A stretch of 58,423 bases of DNA from Pseudomonadota bacterium (GCA_018817425.1 JAHITX010000094.1:1-58423), one strand, 5' to 3'. Shown: positions 8,988-18,166, numbered from the stretch's first letter. The notes: generated by a model from the sequence alone, not told the origin. A program made the numbers and translations.

Positions 8988-9779
8988 ATGAATTACGAAA
9001 ATATTATTTTTACAGTTGAAGATAAAATAGCAACTATCGCTTTTAACAGGCCCAAAGCACTTAATGCATTAAACGAGGAATTATTTAAAGAGCTTTCCGA
9101 CGCTCTTGATAATATTTCATGTGATGAAGATGTTCGGGTACTTATTCTGACCGGTGCCGGGGAAAAATCTTTTGTTGCCGGCGCCGACATTACCGAACTT
9201 GCCAAGTTTAATTCGCTTGAAGGTAAAATATTTGCAAAAAAAGGTCAAACTCTCATTGGCAGGCTTCAGGAATTGCCTATACCGGTTATAGCTGCCGTAA
9301 ACGGATTTGCGCTTGGCGGAGGCTGTGAAGTTGTACTTGCGTGTGATATAGTATATGCTTCCGAAAAAGCCATGTTCGGACTGCCTGAAATCAATCTTGG
9401 CCTGATCCCTGGATTTGGAGGTACTCAGAGACTTCCCAGGCTTATTGGTACTAATATGGCAAAGGAAATGATTTTTACCGGCAAGATGATTCCGGCAGCA
9501 GAGGCGATGACAATCGGGCTGGTAAACAGAGTTTTTGCTCCTGATGCCCTTATGGAAGAGACTCTTAAAACGGCTAAACTGATTGCTTCAAAAGGAAAAG
9601 TTTCTTTACGTGCCGCAAAGCAGGCCGTTAACAATGGTATTAATGCTGATCTTGTTACCGGGTGCAGCATAGAAGCAGATGCATTTGCCTTGTGTATGTC
9701 AAGTAAGGATAAAAATGAAGGCACAACCGCTTTTCTTGAAAAAAGAAAAGCGGTTTTTAAAGGCAGCCTGAAAGATTAA
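8988..9779 (+). CDS. Enoyl-CoA hydratase/crotonase
   Basis: 263 residues, standard crotonase length. It would hydrate trans-2-enoyl-CoA to 3-hydroxyacyl-CoA in fatty-acid or butyrate-type metabolism. FVAGADI and NGFALGGGCE form the oxyanion hole; both catalytic glutamates are present (GGGCE and the Glu of GLPEINLGLIPGFGGTQRL), which supports true hydratase activity. A strong GGAGGAGG lies before ATG 8988. It is a single gene here without dehydrogenase or thiolase neighbours, so the pathway cannot be fixed. Confidence 0.93.
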   Translation: MNYENIIFTVEDKIATIAFNRPKALNALNEELFKELSDALDNISCDEDVRVLILTGAGEKSFVAGADITELAKFNSLEGKIFAKKGQTLIGRLQELPIPVIAAVNGFALGGGCEVVLACDIVYASEKAMFGLPEINLGLIPGFGGTQRLPRLIGTNMAKEMIFTGKMIPAAEAMTIGLVNRVFAPDALMEETLKTAKLIASKGKVSLRAAKQAVNNGINADLVTGCSIEADAFALCMSSKDKNEGTTAFLEKRKAVFKGSLKD

Positions 9780-9831
9780 CAGGTTTTGCATCTTGATGTG
9801 ACTTACCGCTAACTATAATAATTTATTGATT

Positions 9832-9973
9832 GAGCCACTTTCAAAACGTTTCAGTTTGATCAAGCTCAAGGCGGGTGAAAATTTTAACCGCAGGAATACA
9901 TGGAGTATTTCGAGGATTAAAATTTTCACCCAACGCAGAGATCGGCCAAAATGGGGCGTTTTGAAACTGGCTC
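9832..9973 (+). mobile_element. MITE-like hairpin element, copy 1 (142 bp)
   Basis: Ends GAGCCACTTTCAAAACG and CGTTTTGAAACTGGCTC are inverted copies with one mismatch. Flanked on both sides by GATT, a likely 4-bp target duplication. The inner stem (GGGTGAAAATTTTAA / TTAAAATTTTCACCC) is fully paired and differs from the other copies at both partners. No open frame of its own. Confidence 0.9.
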
Positions 9974-10076
9974 GATTGTAAACAATTGACATAGCCGTAA
10001 TAATTGGATAATATAAGCCTCTATTTAGCGGGACATAAAAACTGATGCTATCAGTTTTAAATATAACGAGACCGGT

Positions 10077-10319
10077 ATGGAAAAACCAAAAATAATTATC
10101 CAGCTGATATGGGCGATAGCCCTTATTGTTGCAGGAATCGGCGTATTTTACCAGATTCCATATAAAATGGAGCAGCTGGAACAGATCAAACATCTTTCTT
10201 CCGAAAAGTACTTTATCAAGTTTTGTTTTTATCTTCTGGGTGTTTTACTGGTTGGTGGCGGGCTTAAAAAAATCTATAAATATTGTGGCAAATCTAATGG
10301 TAAAGAGCCGGATAATTAA
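10077..10319 (+). CDS. Small two-helix membrane protein, unknown function
   Basis: 80 residues. Two hydrophobic segments (about 7-25 and 47-64) are separated by a charged linker, and the tail is basic then acidic. I do not recognise the family. A second open frame over the same bases (10126-10341) is shorter, lacks clean segments and is treated as a shadow. The gene lies between a MITE copy and the GspE-like ATPase and is 90 bases ahead of the latter's start, so it may share its transcript. Confidence 0.6.
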   Translation: MEKPKIIIQLIWAIALIVAGIGVFYQIPYKMEQLEQIKHLSSEKYFIKFCFYLLGVLLVGGGLKKIYKYCGKSNGKEPDN

Positions 10320-10409
10320 ATCTAAACGGCAAGTGCATTAACTATTGTTTTGCAGATTAGATCTTATTATTCCGGCAGGATAATAAAATTATACGGTGAT
10401 AAAAAGCTT

Positions 10410-12713
10410 ATGCTGAGAAATACTGAAAATTTTAATGCCAAAGATAGTGTGCAAAACCTTAAATCAGAGGTTCAATCCAGGACAAAGCTACAGGATATAT
10501 GCAATAAAATATATGCCGCTTCAAATCTGGACGAGATACTGGTTAACCTTAAAAATGAAATAACTTCGCTTTTTGAAGCTGAAAGAATAACTGTTTTCGT
10601 TGTTGACGGGAAAACAAGAGAACTTGTCTCAAGATTTAAATCCGGTTCCGAGGTATCTGAAATTCGTATTCCCGTTTCCATAAACAGTCTCGCCGGGTAT
10701 TCGGCCACGAAACAGAAGCTGATTAATATTAAAAACGTGTACGATGAGAAAGAACTTGCCTCAATTGATGCTGTATTAAAATTTGATAAAAGCTGGGATA
10801 AGAAAACCGGATTTGTTACAAAACAAGTACTTGCTTATCCGATCATATTTAAAAAGTATTTGCTGGGAGTAATTCAGCTTATTAACCGGAAAGACGGTTC
10901 CTCTTTTAAAGAAATAGATGAACATGCCGTTGAAGAGCTTGCAAAAATTCTTGGCATTGCCCTTTATAATCAAAAACGGATAGCAAAGTCCAGAGCTACA
11001 AAATTCGACTACCTTTTGGAAAATCATATTCTTACACAGAAAGAACTTGAAAAGGCGATATCTGATGCAAGGCAGCGAAGAGAAAATGTTGAAAATATTT
11101 TAATATCAGAATTAAAGATCGCAAAAAAGGAAATATTAAAATCCCTTGCGGAATATTACAAGGTTTCATCTGCCGAATATACTCCTACCTTTCCGATTCC
11201 GGGTGATCTTTTGACAGGATTAAAAGTTCCTTTCATGCGTAATAACCTTTGGGTTCCTTTGCGAAGAGAAGAAAATAAAATCATAATAGCGATAGACAAC
11301 CCTCAGGATATTCAGAAGATAGATGAAATTAAGGCTTTATTTCCCGGTAAAACCCTGATATTTTCCGTGGCTTTAAAACAGGATATACTTGATCTTATCA
11401 AGCTGTTTACGCATGATGAAAAAGAGCTTGCAGGTATAGATGACATCCTTTCCAAACTTGCAGCAGAATCGGAGGAGATTGAAGAAGCCGAGGCCGGTGT
11501 AGGGGAAGAAGACAGTGCGGTTGTTATGCTTGTAAATAAAATAATTCTTGATGCTTATGCAAGAAGGGCTTCTGATATACATATAGAACCTTATCCCGGA
11601 AAACAAAATACGCAGGTAAGAATAAGAATTGATGGCGCCTGCACACTTTATCAGACGGTTCCGTACAGCTATAAAAATGCGCTTGTATCCCGTATAAAAA
11701 TCATGTCCGACCTTGATATTGCCGAACGTCGCAAACCGCAGGATGGAAAGATAAAGTTTAAAAAATATGGTGGAAAAGATATAGAGCTTCGTGTTGCAAC
11801 CGTTCCGACCCAGGGCGGGCTTGAAGATGTGGTTATGCGTATACTGGCGGCGGGAGAACCTTTACCTCTTAGTAAAATGGGTTTTTCAGAGAAGAATTAT
11901 GATAATTTTATAGGCGCCATAACCAAGCCTTACGGCATAGCTTTTGTGTGCGGTCCTACCGGTTCGGGAAAAACAACAACGCTTCATTCAGCGCTCAGCT
12001 ATATCAACAAGCCCGAAACAAAAATATGGACAGCGGAAGACCCTGTTGAAATCACACAAAGAGGATTAAGACAGGTTCAGGTTAAGCCCAAGATAGGCTT
12101 TGACTTTGCTGCCGCAATGAGATCGTTTTTGCGAGCCGACCCTGATGTTATCATGGTAGGTGAAATGCGTGATAAAGAAACCACTCATATAGGTATAGAA
12201 GCTTCTCTGACAGGCCATCTTGTATTTTCAACACTTCACACAAACAGCGCTCCTGAAAGCATAACAAGGCTTCTTGATATGGGTATGGATCCCTTTAATT
12301 TTGCCGATGCTATCTTATGTATTCTTGCCCAGCGGCTTGTAAGAACGCTTTGTAGCAGGTGCAAGCAGACCTATCATCCTACACAAGCTGAATATGATGA
12401 ACTTTTAAGAGAATATGGTCAGGAAGCTTTTGAAAAAAATCTTCATATCCCTTACACGGACGATCTTGTTTTATACAAAAGCAATGGATGTGATGAGTGT
12501 AATAATACGGGTTATCAGGGTCGTATGGGCATCCATGAGCTGCTGATGGGCACCGATGAGATGAAAAGTCTGATTCAGAGTCTGGCCAAAATTGAGGATA
12601 TACGAAATCAGGCGATAAAGGATGGTATGACTACGCTTAAACAGGATGGAATAGATAAAATTTTTAAAGGGCATACCGATTTGCTGCAGGTAAGAAAGGT
12701 CTGTATTAAATAG
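10410..12713 (+). CDS. GspE/PilB-type secretion ATPase with N-terminal GAF domain
   Basis: 767 residues from ATG 10410, which has GGTGAT upstream; an in-frame TTG at 10350 is less likely. A GAF sensor domain (about 25-190) precedes a GspE N-terminal region (about 230-340) and the hexameric ATPase: Walker A GPTGSGKTT near residue 515, FLRADPDVIMVGEMRD as Walker B, and a four-Cys zinc site (CSRC and CDEC). These ATPases drive type II secretion or type IV pilus assembly. The GAF domain is an unusual addition that could tie activity to a small ligand. No gspD, pilC or pilin genes are adjacent, so the partner machine is unknown. Confidence 0.9.
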   Translation: MLRNTENFNAKDSVQNLKSEVQSRTKLQDICNKIYAASNLDEILVNLKNEITSLFEAERITVFVVDGKTRELVSRFKSGSEVSEIRIPVSINSLAGYSATKQKLINIKNVYDEKELASIDAVLKFDKSWDKKTGFVTKQVLAYPIIFKKYLLGVIQLINRKDGSSFKEIDEHAVEELAKILGIALYNQKRIAKSRATKFDYLLENHILTQKELEKAISDARQRRENVENILISELKIAKKEILKSLAEYYKVSSAEYTPTFPIPGDLLTGLKVPFMRNNLWVPLRREENKIIIAIDNPQDIQKIDEIKALFPGKTLIFSVALKQDILDLIKLFTHDEKELAGIDDILSKLAAESEEIEEAEAGVGEEDSAVVMLVNKIILDAYARRASDIHIEPYPGKQNTQVRIRIDGACTLYQTVPYSYKNALVSRIKIMSDLDIAERRKPQDGKIKFKKYGGKDIELRVATVPTQGGLEDVVMRILAAGEPLPLSKMGFSEKNYDNFIGAITKPYGIAFVCGPTGSGKTTTLHSALSYINKPETKIWTAEDPVEITQRGLRQVQVKPKIGFDFAAAMRSFLRADPDVIMVGEMRDKETTHIGIEASLTGHLVFSTLHTNSAPESITRLLDMGMDPFNFADAILCILAQRLVRTLCSRCKQTYHPTQAEYDELLREYGQEAFEKNLHIPYTDDLVLYKSNGCDECNNTGYQGRMGIHELLMGTDEMKSLIQSLAKIEDIRNQAIKDGMTTLKQDGIDKIFKGHTDLLQVRKVCIK

Positions 12714-12719
12714 TTTCTC

Positions 12720-14558
12720 TTACCGGCCCATTTGCAGATGATCTGTAAATTTAGCAAGTTGTTTTTCATAATACTGCTTGTCTTTTCCAGCCATCGAAAG
12801 AGCTTTCCTTCCAGCTTCTACAGCGTCTTTATACCGGCCAGCTACAAAATAACTTTGGGCCAGAGTATCGAGTGTATGGGGGGCTTTCTCTTTTTTTACC
12901 GCAGCTTCGGCATATATAATCGCCAGATTAGCGTTTCTTATGTTTTTATCTTCACAAGTTGCGTAAAGCCAGGCAAGGTTATTTAGAACTTCTGGATTTT
13001 TGGAATCAATAGAAAGAGATTGTTTGTAAGCATTTTTTGCTTTTTCATAAAGGTTGATACTGTAGTACAGGTCTCCAAGCATGGCAGGAAATTTTTGATC
13101 ATCCGGATTATCCTGGATTAAACCAAGAATTATCTTTTCTGAAAAAAATATTTTTATTCTTTTACTGCTTTCCCCGAAATTCAAATTATATCCGATAACT
13201 CCTGTAATGATCAAACACACAAGATAAACAGCGATGCTTTTTTGTATTTTTCTGTCTTGGCGCTTTATCCAGCTTTTGTCATCCTCACATTTATAAAGAT
13301 ATTCAATCCGTTCTTTTATGCTGAAATGATGCCAGTTTGGTTTGTCAGGAGGTTGTCCGCTAATGTATGAGATTTTTTGAAATGCGGATATGAGAGGTTT
13401 TGCGCTGGTAAAAAATGAATAAACATAAGCATCTGCCTGGCGTTCGAAATTTCGCATAAAGTACGCAAAAATAAATCGGAAATACACAAGAAATATTGCA
13501 ATTATTAAGATGCCTGACGAAATTGATATAACAGTTGAATATTCTACCCCCAAACCGCTTAAAAAAAGAAATGCTGGTTTAGCATAAATTCCGGCATATA
13601 AGATTAAATCAAGCACGGAAAACGATACTATTATGTAGCCTAAAAAAAACAAAAGATAAAATGCAAGATGATGCCGTTTAACATGTCCTATTTCATGGGC
13701 TATTACGGTTTTCACTTCATCAGGATCAAGTACTCGTAAAAGCGGTTTTGTAACTAAAATATAGCGGAATCTTTTTGCAAGTCCCATGACTCCTGCTGTG
13801 ATCATTCTGTTTCCGAACAGCGGCCAGTATAAAATCTCTGAAAATTTAACACCGGCCCTATTGCACATCTCTTCGATTAAAAAGCGATGTTCTCCCTGTT
13901 CAAGAGGTTTGCATCTCCAGATTTTAAGAATCATGACAGGGCCGGTGATGGCGATTATAAAAAGAAAAAATATTACAAAAGCAAGTTCGCCGAAAGTAGT
14001 TGAAAGAAAGTTTTTAGGACCGTCAAATGGCAGGTTATTAATTATATCGATAATGACTGAAAGCAGCAGCCAGGGCAGGATAACAGGAACACCAAAAGAA
14101 ATATTTGATGTTATGTACGAACGTCTTGACATTTCATCAGAAGGATAAAGTTTTTGGTAAGCCCCATATGAGCATGCCCATACAATAGATAGATAAGATA
14201 CAAAAAGACATATAAATAGAAGTGCTTCAAAAGTAGGGGCTGATCTGAAAAGACTAATCTTTTGAGTATAAGAAGGAAGTGCAAACCAGTAAATGTTTAT
14301 GGCAAAAAGAAAAATGGCAAGTATTAAGAGTTGCGTTGATAAAGATTCAAATTTGTGTTCAGCAAAACGGATGCTTTCGTATAAAATACTTTTTTCAAGC
14401 TTTTTAAATTTCAGATAAGAAATACATGAAAATATTATTGCTAAACCAAAAAACAGGAAAACATTTTCAAGTGAAATGCCATTTCCTTTGGCTTCAGAAT
14501 AAGTATTTGTAGAATATATCAGAACAAAAAAAATAAAATATATAAAGTTTTTAAACAT
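12720..14558 (-). CDS. M48-family membrane metallopeptidase with C-terminal TPRs
   Basis: 612 residues. An HtpX/Ste24-like core has several membrane segments in the N-terminal 230 residues and again around 300-370. HEIGHVKRHH carries the zinc-binding HExxH, and the third ligand Glu is probably in RNFERQADAY. After a further membrane segment, about residues 480-600 form TPR units (ending in an AGRYKDAVEAGRKAL unit). The family degrades or processes membrane proteins. The TPR tail suggests recruitment of substrate or partner, possibly on the periplasmic side. It converges on the ATPase gene with only 6 bases between stops. Confidence 0.85.
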   Translation of the reverse strand: MFKNFIYFIFFVLIYSTNTYSEAKGNGISLENVFLFFGLAIIFSCISYLKFKKLEKSILYESIRFAEHKFESLSTQLLILAIFLFAINIYWFALPSYTQKISLFRSAPTFEALLFICLFVSYLSIVWACSYGAYQKLYPSDEMSRRSYITSNISFGVPVILPWLLLSVIIDIINNLPFDGPKNFLSTTFGELAFVIFFLFIIAITGPVMILKIWRCKPLEQGEHRFLIEEMCNRAGVKFSEILYWPLFGNRMITAGVMGLAKRFRYILVTKPLLRVLDPDEVKTVIAHEIGHVKRHHLAFYLLFFLGYIIVSFSVLDLILYAGIYAKPAFLFLSGLGVEYSTVISISSGILIIAIFLVYFRFIFAYFMRNFERQADAYVYSFFTSAKPLISAFQKISYISGQPPDKPNWHHFSIKERIEYLYKCEDDKSWIKRQDRKIQKSIAVYLVCLIITGVIGYNLNFGESSKRIKIFFSEKIILGLIQDNPDDQKFPAMLGDLYYSINLYEKAKNAYKQSLSIDSKNPEVLNNLAWLYATCEDKNIRNANLAIIYAEAAVKKEKAPHTLDTLAQSYFVAGRYKDAVEAGRKALSMAGKDKQYYEKQLAKFTDHLQMGR

Positions 14559-14573
14559 ATGAGATTATTATTA

Positions 14574-15101
14574 TTATTTCAGATATCTTTCTTTTTCACT
14601 GTATATGCAACCGCAATATTTCTGCCTGTAAAGATCCAGCCTTCTTGATTCATCTACCCCTTCTTTCCATCCTGTGCGAAAATCGTTGTAGTAAAATTCA
14701 ATTCCAATGGATTTTCCCAAAGATTCTCCTATTGCTTTGATAACATCATGTTTCTGGTAGACGCTATACAAAAGTGTTGTGGTAAAAAAATCAAATTTAT
14801 TTTCTTTTGCAAAAACGGCAGTTGCATTTAAACGTTCGTAATAACAGACAATACACCTGTTTTTCTCCCTGAAAGCAGTTTTTTGCAAAAAGCCTTCTAA
14901 ATCGTAATCATCGCGATAGATTACTTTTAGATCAATTTGTTTTGAAAATTGAACCAGAGTATCCCGCCTATTTTTATACTCGGTGTATGGGTGAATGTTG
15001 TTATTATAAAAATATCCGGAAACATTCATTTTTTCATTACGTAGTATTGTTACCGGGTAGATAGAGCAAGGCGCACAACATATGTGAAGAAGAATTTTCA
15101 T
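14574..15101 (-). CDS. queH: Epoxyqueuosine reductase QueH
   Basis: 175 residues with HICCAPCS at the N-terminus, CIVCYYERL in the middle and YCGCIYSE at the C-terminus, the Cys pattern of the QueH (DUF208) family. QueH performs the last step of queuosine synthesis in tRNA, reducing epoxyqueuosine, and carries an iron-sulfur cluster plus an adjacent metal site. Its start overlaps the yggS stop by 4 bp, so translation is probably coupled. No other queuosine genes lie in the window. QueG is absent here, consistent with QueH as the non-orthologous replacement. Confidence 0.92.
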   Translation of the reverse strand: MKILLHICCAPCSIYPVTILRNEKMNVSGYFYNNNIHPYTEYKNRRDTLVQFSKQIDLKVIYRDDYDLEGFLQKTAFREKNRCIVCYYERLNATAVFAKENKFDFFTTTLLYSVYQKHDVIKAIGESLGKSIGIEFYYNDFRTGWKEGVDESRRLDLYRQKYCGCIYSEKERYLK

Positions 15102-15793
15102 TTTCTTTCACCAAAAATAGCGGTTCCTATTCTTACAAGAGTTGCTCCTTCTTCTATTGCCGTCTCAAAATCTCCGGTCATTCCCATGGAAAGTTCATCC
15201 ATCAAAACATTTCCGATACCTTCCAAATCAAGGGACTTTATTATTTTGTCTCGCAATAATCTTGCAGCGGCAAAATATGGCCTTGATTTTTCGGGATCAT
15301 CGAAAAATGGCGGAATTACCATCAGGCCTTTAACTAACAGATTTTTAAGACCGCTTATATTTTTTATAAGGTCAAAAACGTTTTCTTCCGTAATTCCTGA
15401 TTTTGACTTCTCTTTTCCAATATTAACCTGAATAAGTATCTGCTGTATCTTATTGATTTTTTTAGCTTGCGAATCAAGCTCTACTGCCAGTTTGTATGAA
15501 TCAACAGTATGTATCAGATCAAACATTTTTACGGCATATTTTGCCTTGTTTGTCTGAAGATGCCCGATAAAATGCCATGAAACATCGGTTGATGACAAAA
15601 GAAGATATTTATCTCTGGCATCCTGAATATAGCTTTCGCCAATAATTTGCATGCCGGATTCTATTGCTTCTAGAATTCTATCCGCAGGTACTGTTTTTGT
15701 TACTGCGATAATTTTAATATCTTCGGGGTTACGGCCACATGAAGTTGCAGCTTTGGAAATTCGATTTTTGATTTTGGTAATTATTTCTTTCAA
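15098..15793 (-). CDS. yggS: YggS-family PLP homeostasis protein
   Basis: 231 residues with the single-domain alanine-racemase-like barrel of PLPBP. AVTKTVP carries the Lys that binds pyridoxal phosphate; WHFIGHLQTNK and LSMGMTGDFETAIEEGATLVRIGTAIFG (read in parts) are family signatures. The protein buffers PLP and affects amino-acid and vitamin B6 balance. It overlaps queH by 4 bp and follows maf by 9 bases, forming a maf-yggS-queH operon on the minus strand. Confidence 0.95.
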   Translation of the reverse strand: MKEIITKIKNRISKAATSCGRNPEDIKIIAVTKTVPADRILEAIESGMQIIGESYIQDARDKYLLLSSTDVSWHFIGHLQTNKAKYAVKMFDLIHTVDSYKLAVELDSQAKKINKIQQILIQVNIGKEKSKSGITEENVFDLIKNISGLKNLLVKGLMVIPPFFDDPEKSRPYFAAARLLRDKIIKSLDLEGIGNVLMDELSMGMTGDFETAIEEGATLVRIGTAIFGERK

Positions 15794-15802
15794 TATTTTT
15801 CC

Positions 15803-16432
15803 TTAATAATTATTGATCCTCTTTATCGAATCAAAACCTATAATGCCTTCTTTTATCAAAAATTCAATAACTTCACAAACCGGCAAACCAACAACGTTTG
15901 TATAAGAACCGTTTATGCTTTTTACAAGAAAGGTGCCTAAGCCCTGAATAGCATATCCTCCGGCTTTATCGAAAGGCTCCTTTGTGTGAATATACCACTC
16001 AATTTCATTTTCAGATAAATCCTTGAACAATACTTTTGTAATAATCGATTCGGAAAAAGATCTTTCTTTTGCTTTGCAGCATATGCAATAGCCGGTAACT
16101 ACCTCATGGGTTTGACCGCTTAGGTCTTTCAACATTATTCTGGCATCATCACGATCTGAAGGTTTTCCAAGAATCTTTCCGTTTATTACAACAATCGTAT
16201 CAGCTCCTATTACCCAGCTATCAGGATATTTATCCGATATATATTTTGCTTTTGATTCGGCAAGGATTTTTACATATATTTCGGGAGAAGAAACCGGAAC
16301 AGTATTTTCATCAAAATCGCTTGGAATTACGGAAAAATTAATACCGGCCTGTTTTAACAGATACCTTCTGCGGGCGGATTTTGAGGCCAGAATCAAAAAG
16401 GGAGCATTGTTTTTTTTATAATTTATATCCAT
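15803..16432 (-). CDS. maf: Maf-family nucleoside triphosphate pyrophosphatase
   Basis: 209 residues. LILASKSARRRYLL is the N-terminal Maf signature, VIGADTIVV holds the catalytic Asp, and GKPSDRDDARIML and LSGQTHEVVTGYC are further family motifs. Maf proteins hydrolyse dTTP/UTP or modified nucleotides to monophosphates; the subfamily cannot be fixed by eye. It heads the minus-strand operon with yggS and queH, divergent from tRNA-Leu. Confidence 0.93.
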   Translation of the reverse strand: MDINYKKNNAPFLILASKSARRRYLLKQAGINFSVIPSDFDENTVPVSSPEIYVKILAESKAKYISDKYPDSWVIGADTIVVINGKILGKPSDRDDARIMLKDLSGQTHEVVTGYCICCKAKERSFSESIITKVLFKDLSENEIEWYIHTKEPFDKAGGYAIQGLGTFLVKSINGSYTNVVGLPVCEVIEFLIKEGIIGFDSIKRINNY

Positions 16433-16487
16433 ATAATCACTGTTACCAGAAGAAAAAATTATTTACAATAAATACGGACATGAATTC

Positions 16488-16516
16488 TTGACAATAGTTT
16501 TTATAGCATGTATTTG
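16488..16516 (+). promoter_or_regulatory. Sigma70-like promoter of tRNA-Leu
   Basis: TTGACA (16488-16493), 17-bp spacer, TATTTG (16511-16516). Predicted transcription start falls 1-3 bases before the mature tRNA 5' end. Confidence 0.6.
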
Positions 16517-16524
16517 AAAAAGAT

Positions 16525-16612
16525 GCCTGGGTGGCGGAATTGGTAGACGCAAGGGACTTAAAATCCCTCGGGGTTTATCCCTGTACGAGTTCAAGTCTCG
16601 TCCTAGGCACCA
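16525..16612 (+). tRNA. tRNA-Leu (TAA anticodon)
   Basis: 88 bases with a seven-pair acceptor stem (GCCTGGG / CCTAGGC, one G-T pair), discriminator A and encoded CCA. Anticodon loop CTTAAAA gives TAA at 16559-16561. The long variable arm (CGGGGTTTATCCCTG region) and GGTAGACGC D-loop fit tRNA-Leu; the T arm carries GTTCAAGTC. Confidence 0.97.
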
Positions 16613-16619
16613 AAGGAAT

Positions 16620-16654
16620 CAAGGGTTTAGCTGGCTTGGCTAATCCCTTTTTTC
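16620..16654 (+). terminator. Rho-independent terminator of tRNA-Leu
   Basis: AAGGGTTTAGC pairs with GCTAATCCCTT (one mismatch) around a short loop and is followed by a T-run, 9 bases after the tRNA. Confidence 0.8.
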
Positions 16655-16735
16655 TTTGTTTTTGTGGATTGTACCCGTCTTTTTCCCCAATTTTTATTTC
16701 TTTTCACTGAATAGTTACTTCAATTTGAGATCTGA

Positions 16736-18166
16736 TTATTGGGATTTGGTTTTTTTACTACTGTAATTGATAGCATTATTTATCATGGCTTTTGCCCAGT
16801 CAGGTGTGCCGAATGCATGAATATGGGTATATGTGGCAAAAACGTTTTTAAAAATAATTCCATCTTGTTTTTTTATAAATCCTGTTCCTCTTTCCAAACT
16901 GAAAGCAAGATCTTTTTCATCCCCATCCCATTTAAGAACATTAGAATAATGGAATTCATGCCCATAGATTTTGCTTCCAACTTCGTAATACGGATTTTTT
17001 TCTTTAACTTTACAAATAGTATATCCGTGAGCCTGGGGTTTTTTTGAAAATCCGAAAACAACCGGTAAAACTCCTGCCATGGCATAGGTTTGTCCATTAA
17101 AAATAAGTTCTTTGCCCAGATACATCAGACCACCACATTCGGCGTAAATAGGAAGGCCTTCTGCTGCCAGTAACTTTAATTTTTCTTTGAAAGAAGTATT
17201 TTCGGCAAGCTCTTTGGCATGAGTTTCAGGAAAGCCGCCTCCGATATATAATGCATCAATATCGGGAATGCTTTTATCAGACAGAGGGCTTAAGTACACC
17301 AGTTTGGCTCCGGCTGAAATAAGGGCATCAAGGTTCTCATGGTAATAAAACTGAAAGGCGGAATCTTTGATAACACCTATCCTGGGATTATGTTCAGAAG
17401 ATATTGTCAAAGTACTAACTTTTTTTTCAGGTATTTTGTCCTTAATACTTATTTTCGAAAGATCCGGGGCATTGACACCGATCTGAAAAAGCATATCAAG
17501 ATTTATATATTTCTTTGCCATGTCAGCTGCGGCAGAAATTGAATTACCCGCCCATTCATGTTCCGGTGTCGGAACAAGCCCCATATGCCTTTCGGGAAAA
17601 TTTTGCTTCCCAAGCTTTGGAATGGAACCAAGCACGAATATTCCGGTGTGATGCTCAATAGTTTTTCTTAATATATTCTCATGCCTTGATCCGGCCACTC
17701 TGTTTAGTATTACGCCTTTGATATCAATATCGTGATCAAAATGCAGGCAACCTAATACAACCGCAGCCATTGTTCTTGTACTTTTTGTGCAATCCATACA
17801 TAAAATAACAGGTGCTTTTAAAAGCTTTGCAAGCGCTGCTGTACTAGTAGTTCCTTCAACATCTATACCATCATATAATCCGCGGTTTCCTTCAATAACT
17901 GATAAGCCTGAATTTACAGAGTGGGAAAAAAATGAATTAAGAACTTGCTCTACAGGTGCAAGAAAAGTATCCAGATTGTAGCAGGGCCGGCCCGCAGCAA
18001 GGGCAAGCCAGCCCGAATCAATGTAATCAGGACCTTTTTTGAAAGGATATATTTGTTTTCCGGCAAGTTTTAAAGCGGAAATTATGCCGGTAGATATAAT
18101 AGTTTTTCCTGAGCCGCCTCTTATTGCTGAAATAACTACTCTTGGGAAAACCATATTATCCGGCAT
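16736..18166 (-). CDS. dsrN: Cobyrinate a,c-diamide synthase family amidotransferase, probable DsrN (siroheme amidation)
   Basis: 476 residues. The N-terminal synthetase domain has the P-loop RGGSGKT (about 16-22), and the C-terminal class I glutaminase-like domain has YIGGGFPE and YAECGGLMYLG with the catalytic Cys, plus THIHAFGT near the end. The family amidates cobyrinate (CbiA) using glutamine and ATP. Placed directly behind dsrABD, it fits DsrN, which converts siroheme to the siroamide used in sulfite reductase of sulfur oxidisers; that this paralog does so here is inference. No other cobalamin genes are present, which favours DsrN over CbiA. Start ATG 18166; 12 bases from dsrD. Confidence 0.87.
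   Translation of the reverse strand: MPDNMVFPRVVISAIRGGSGKTIISTGIISALKLAGKQIYPFKKGPDYIDSGWLALAAGRPCYNLDTFLAPVEQVLNSFFSHSVNSGLSVIEGNRGLYDGIDVEGTTSTAALAKLLKAPVILCMDCTKSTRTMAAVVLGCLHFDHDIDIKGVILNRVAGSRHENILRKTIEHHTGIFVLGSIPKLGKQNFPERHMGLVPTPEHEWAGNSISAAADMAKKYINLDMLFQIGVNAPDLSKISIKDKIPEKKVSTLTISSEHNPRIGVIKDSAFQFYYHENLDALISAGAKLVYLSPLSDKSIPDIDALYIGGGFPETHAKELAENTSFKEKLKLLAAEGLPIYAECGGLMYLGKELIFNGQTYAMAGVLPVVFGFSKKPQAHGYTICKVKEKNPYYEVGSKIYGHEFHYSNVLKWDGDEKDLAFSLERGTGFIKKQDGIIFKNVFATYTHIHAFGTPDWAKAMINNAINYSSKKTKSQ

Noticed and set aside
10126-10341. Open frame overlapping the 80-residue membrane protein in another frame
   Set aside because: Shorter hydrophobic match, no ribosome site, and the competing frame has two clean membrane segments.
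13786-14148. 120-codon open frame antisense to the M48 peptidase
   Set aside because: Lies wholly within a well-supported gene and shows no recognisable motif.
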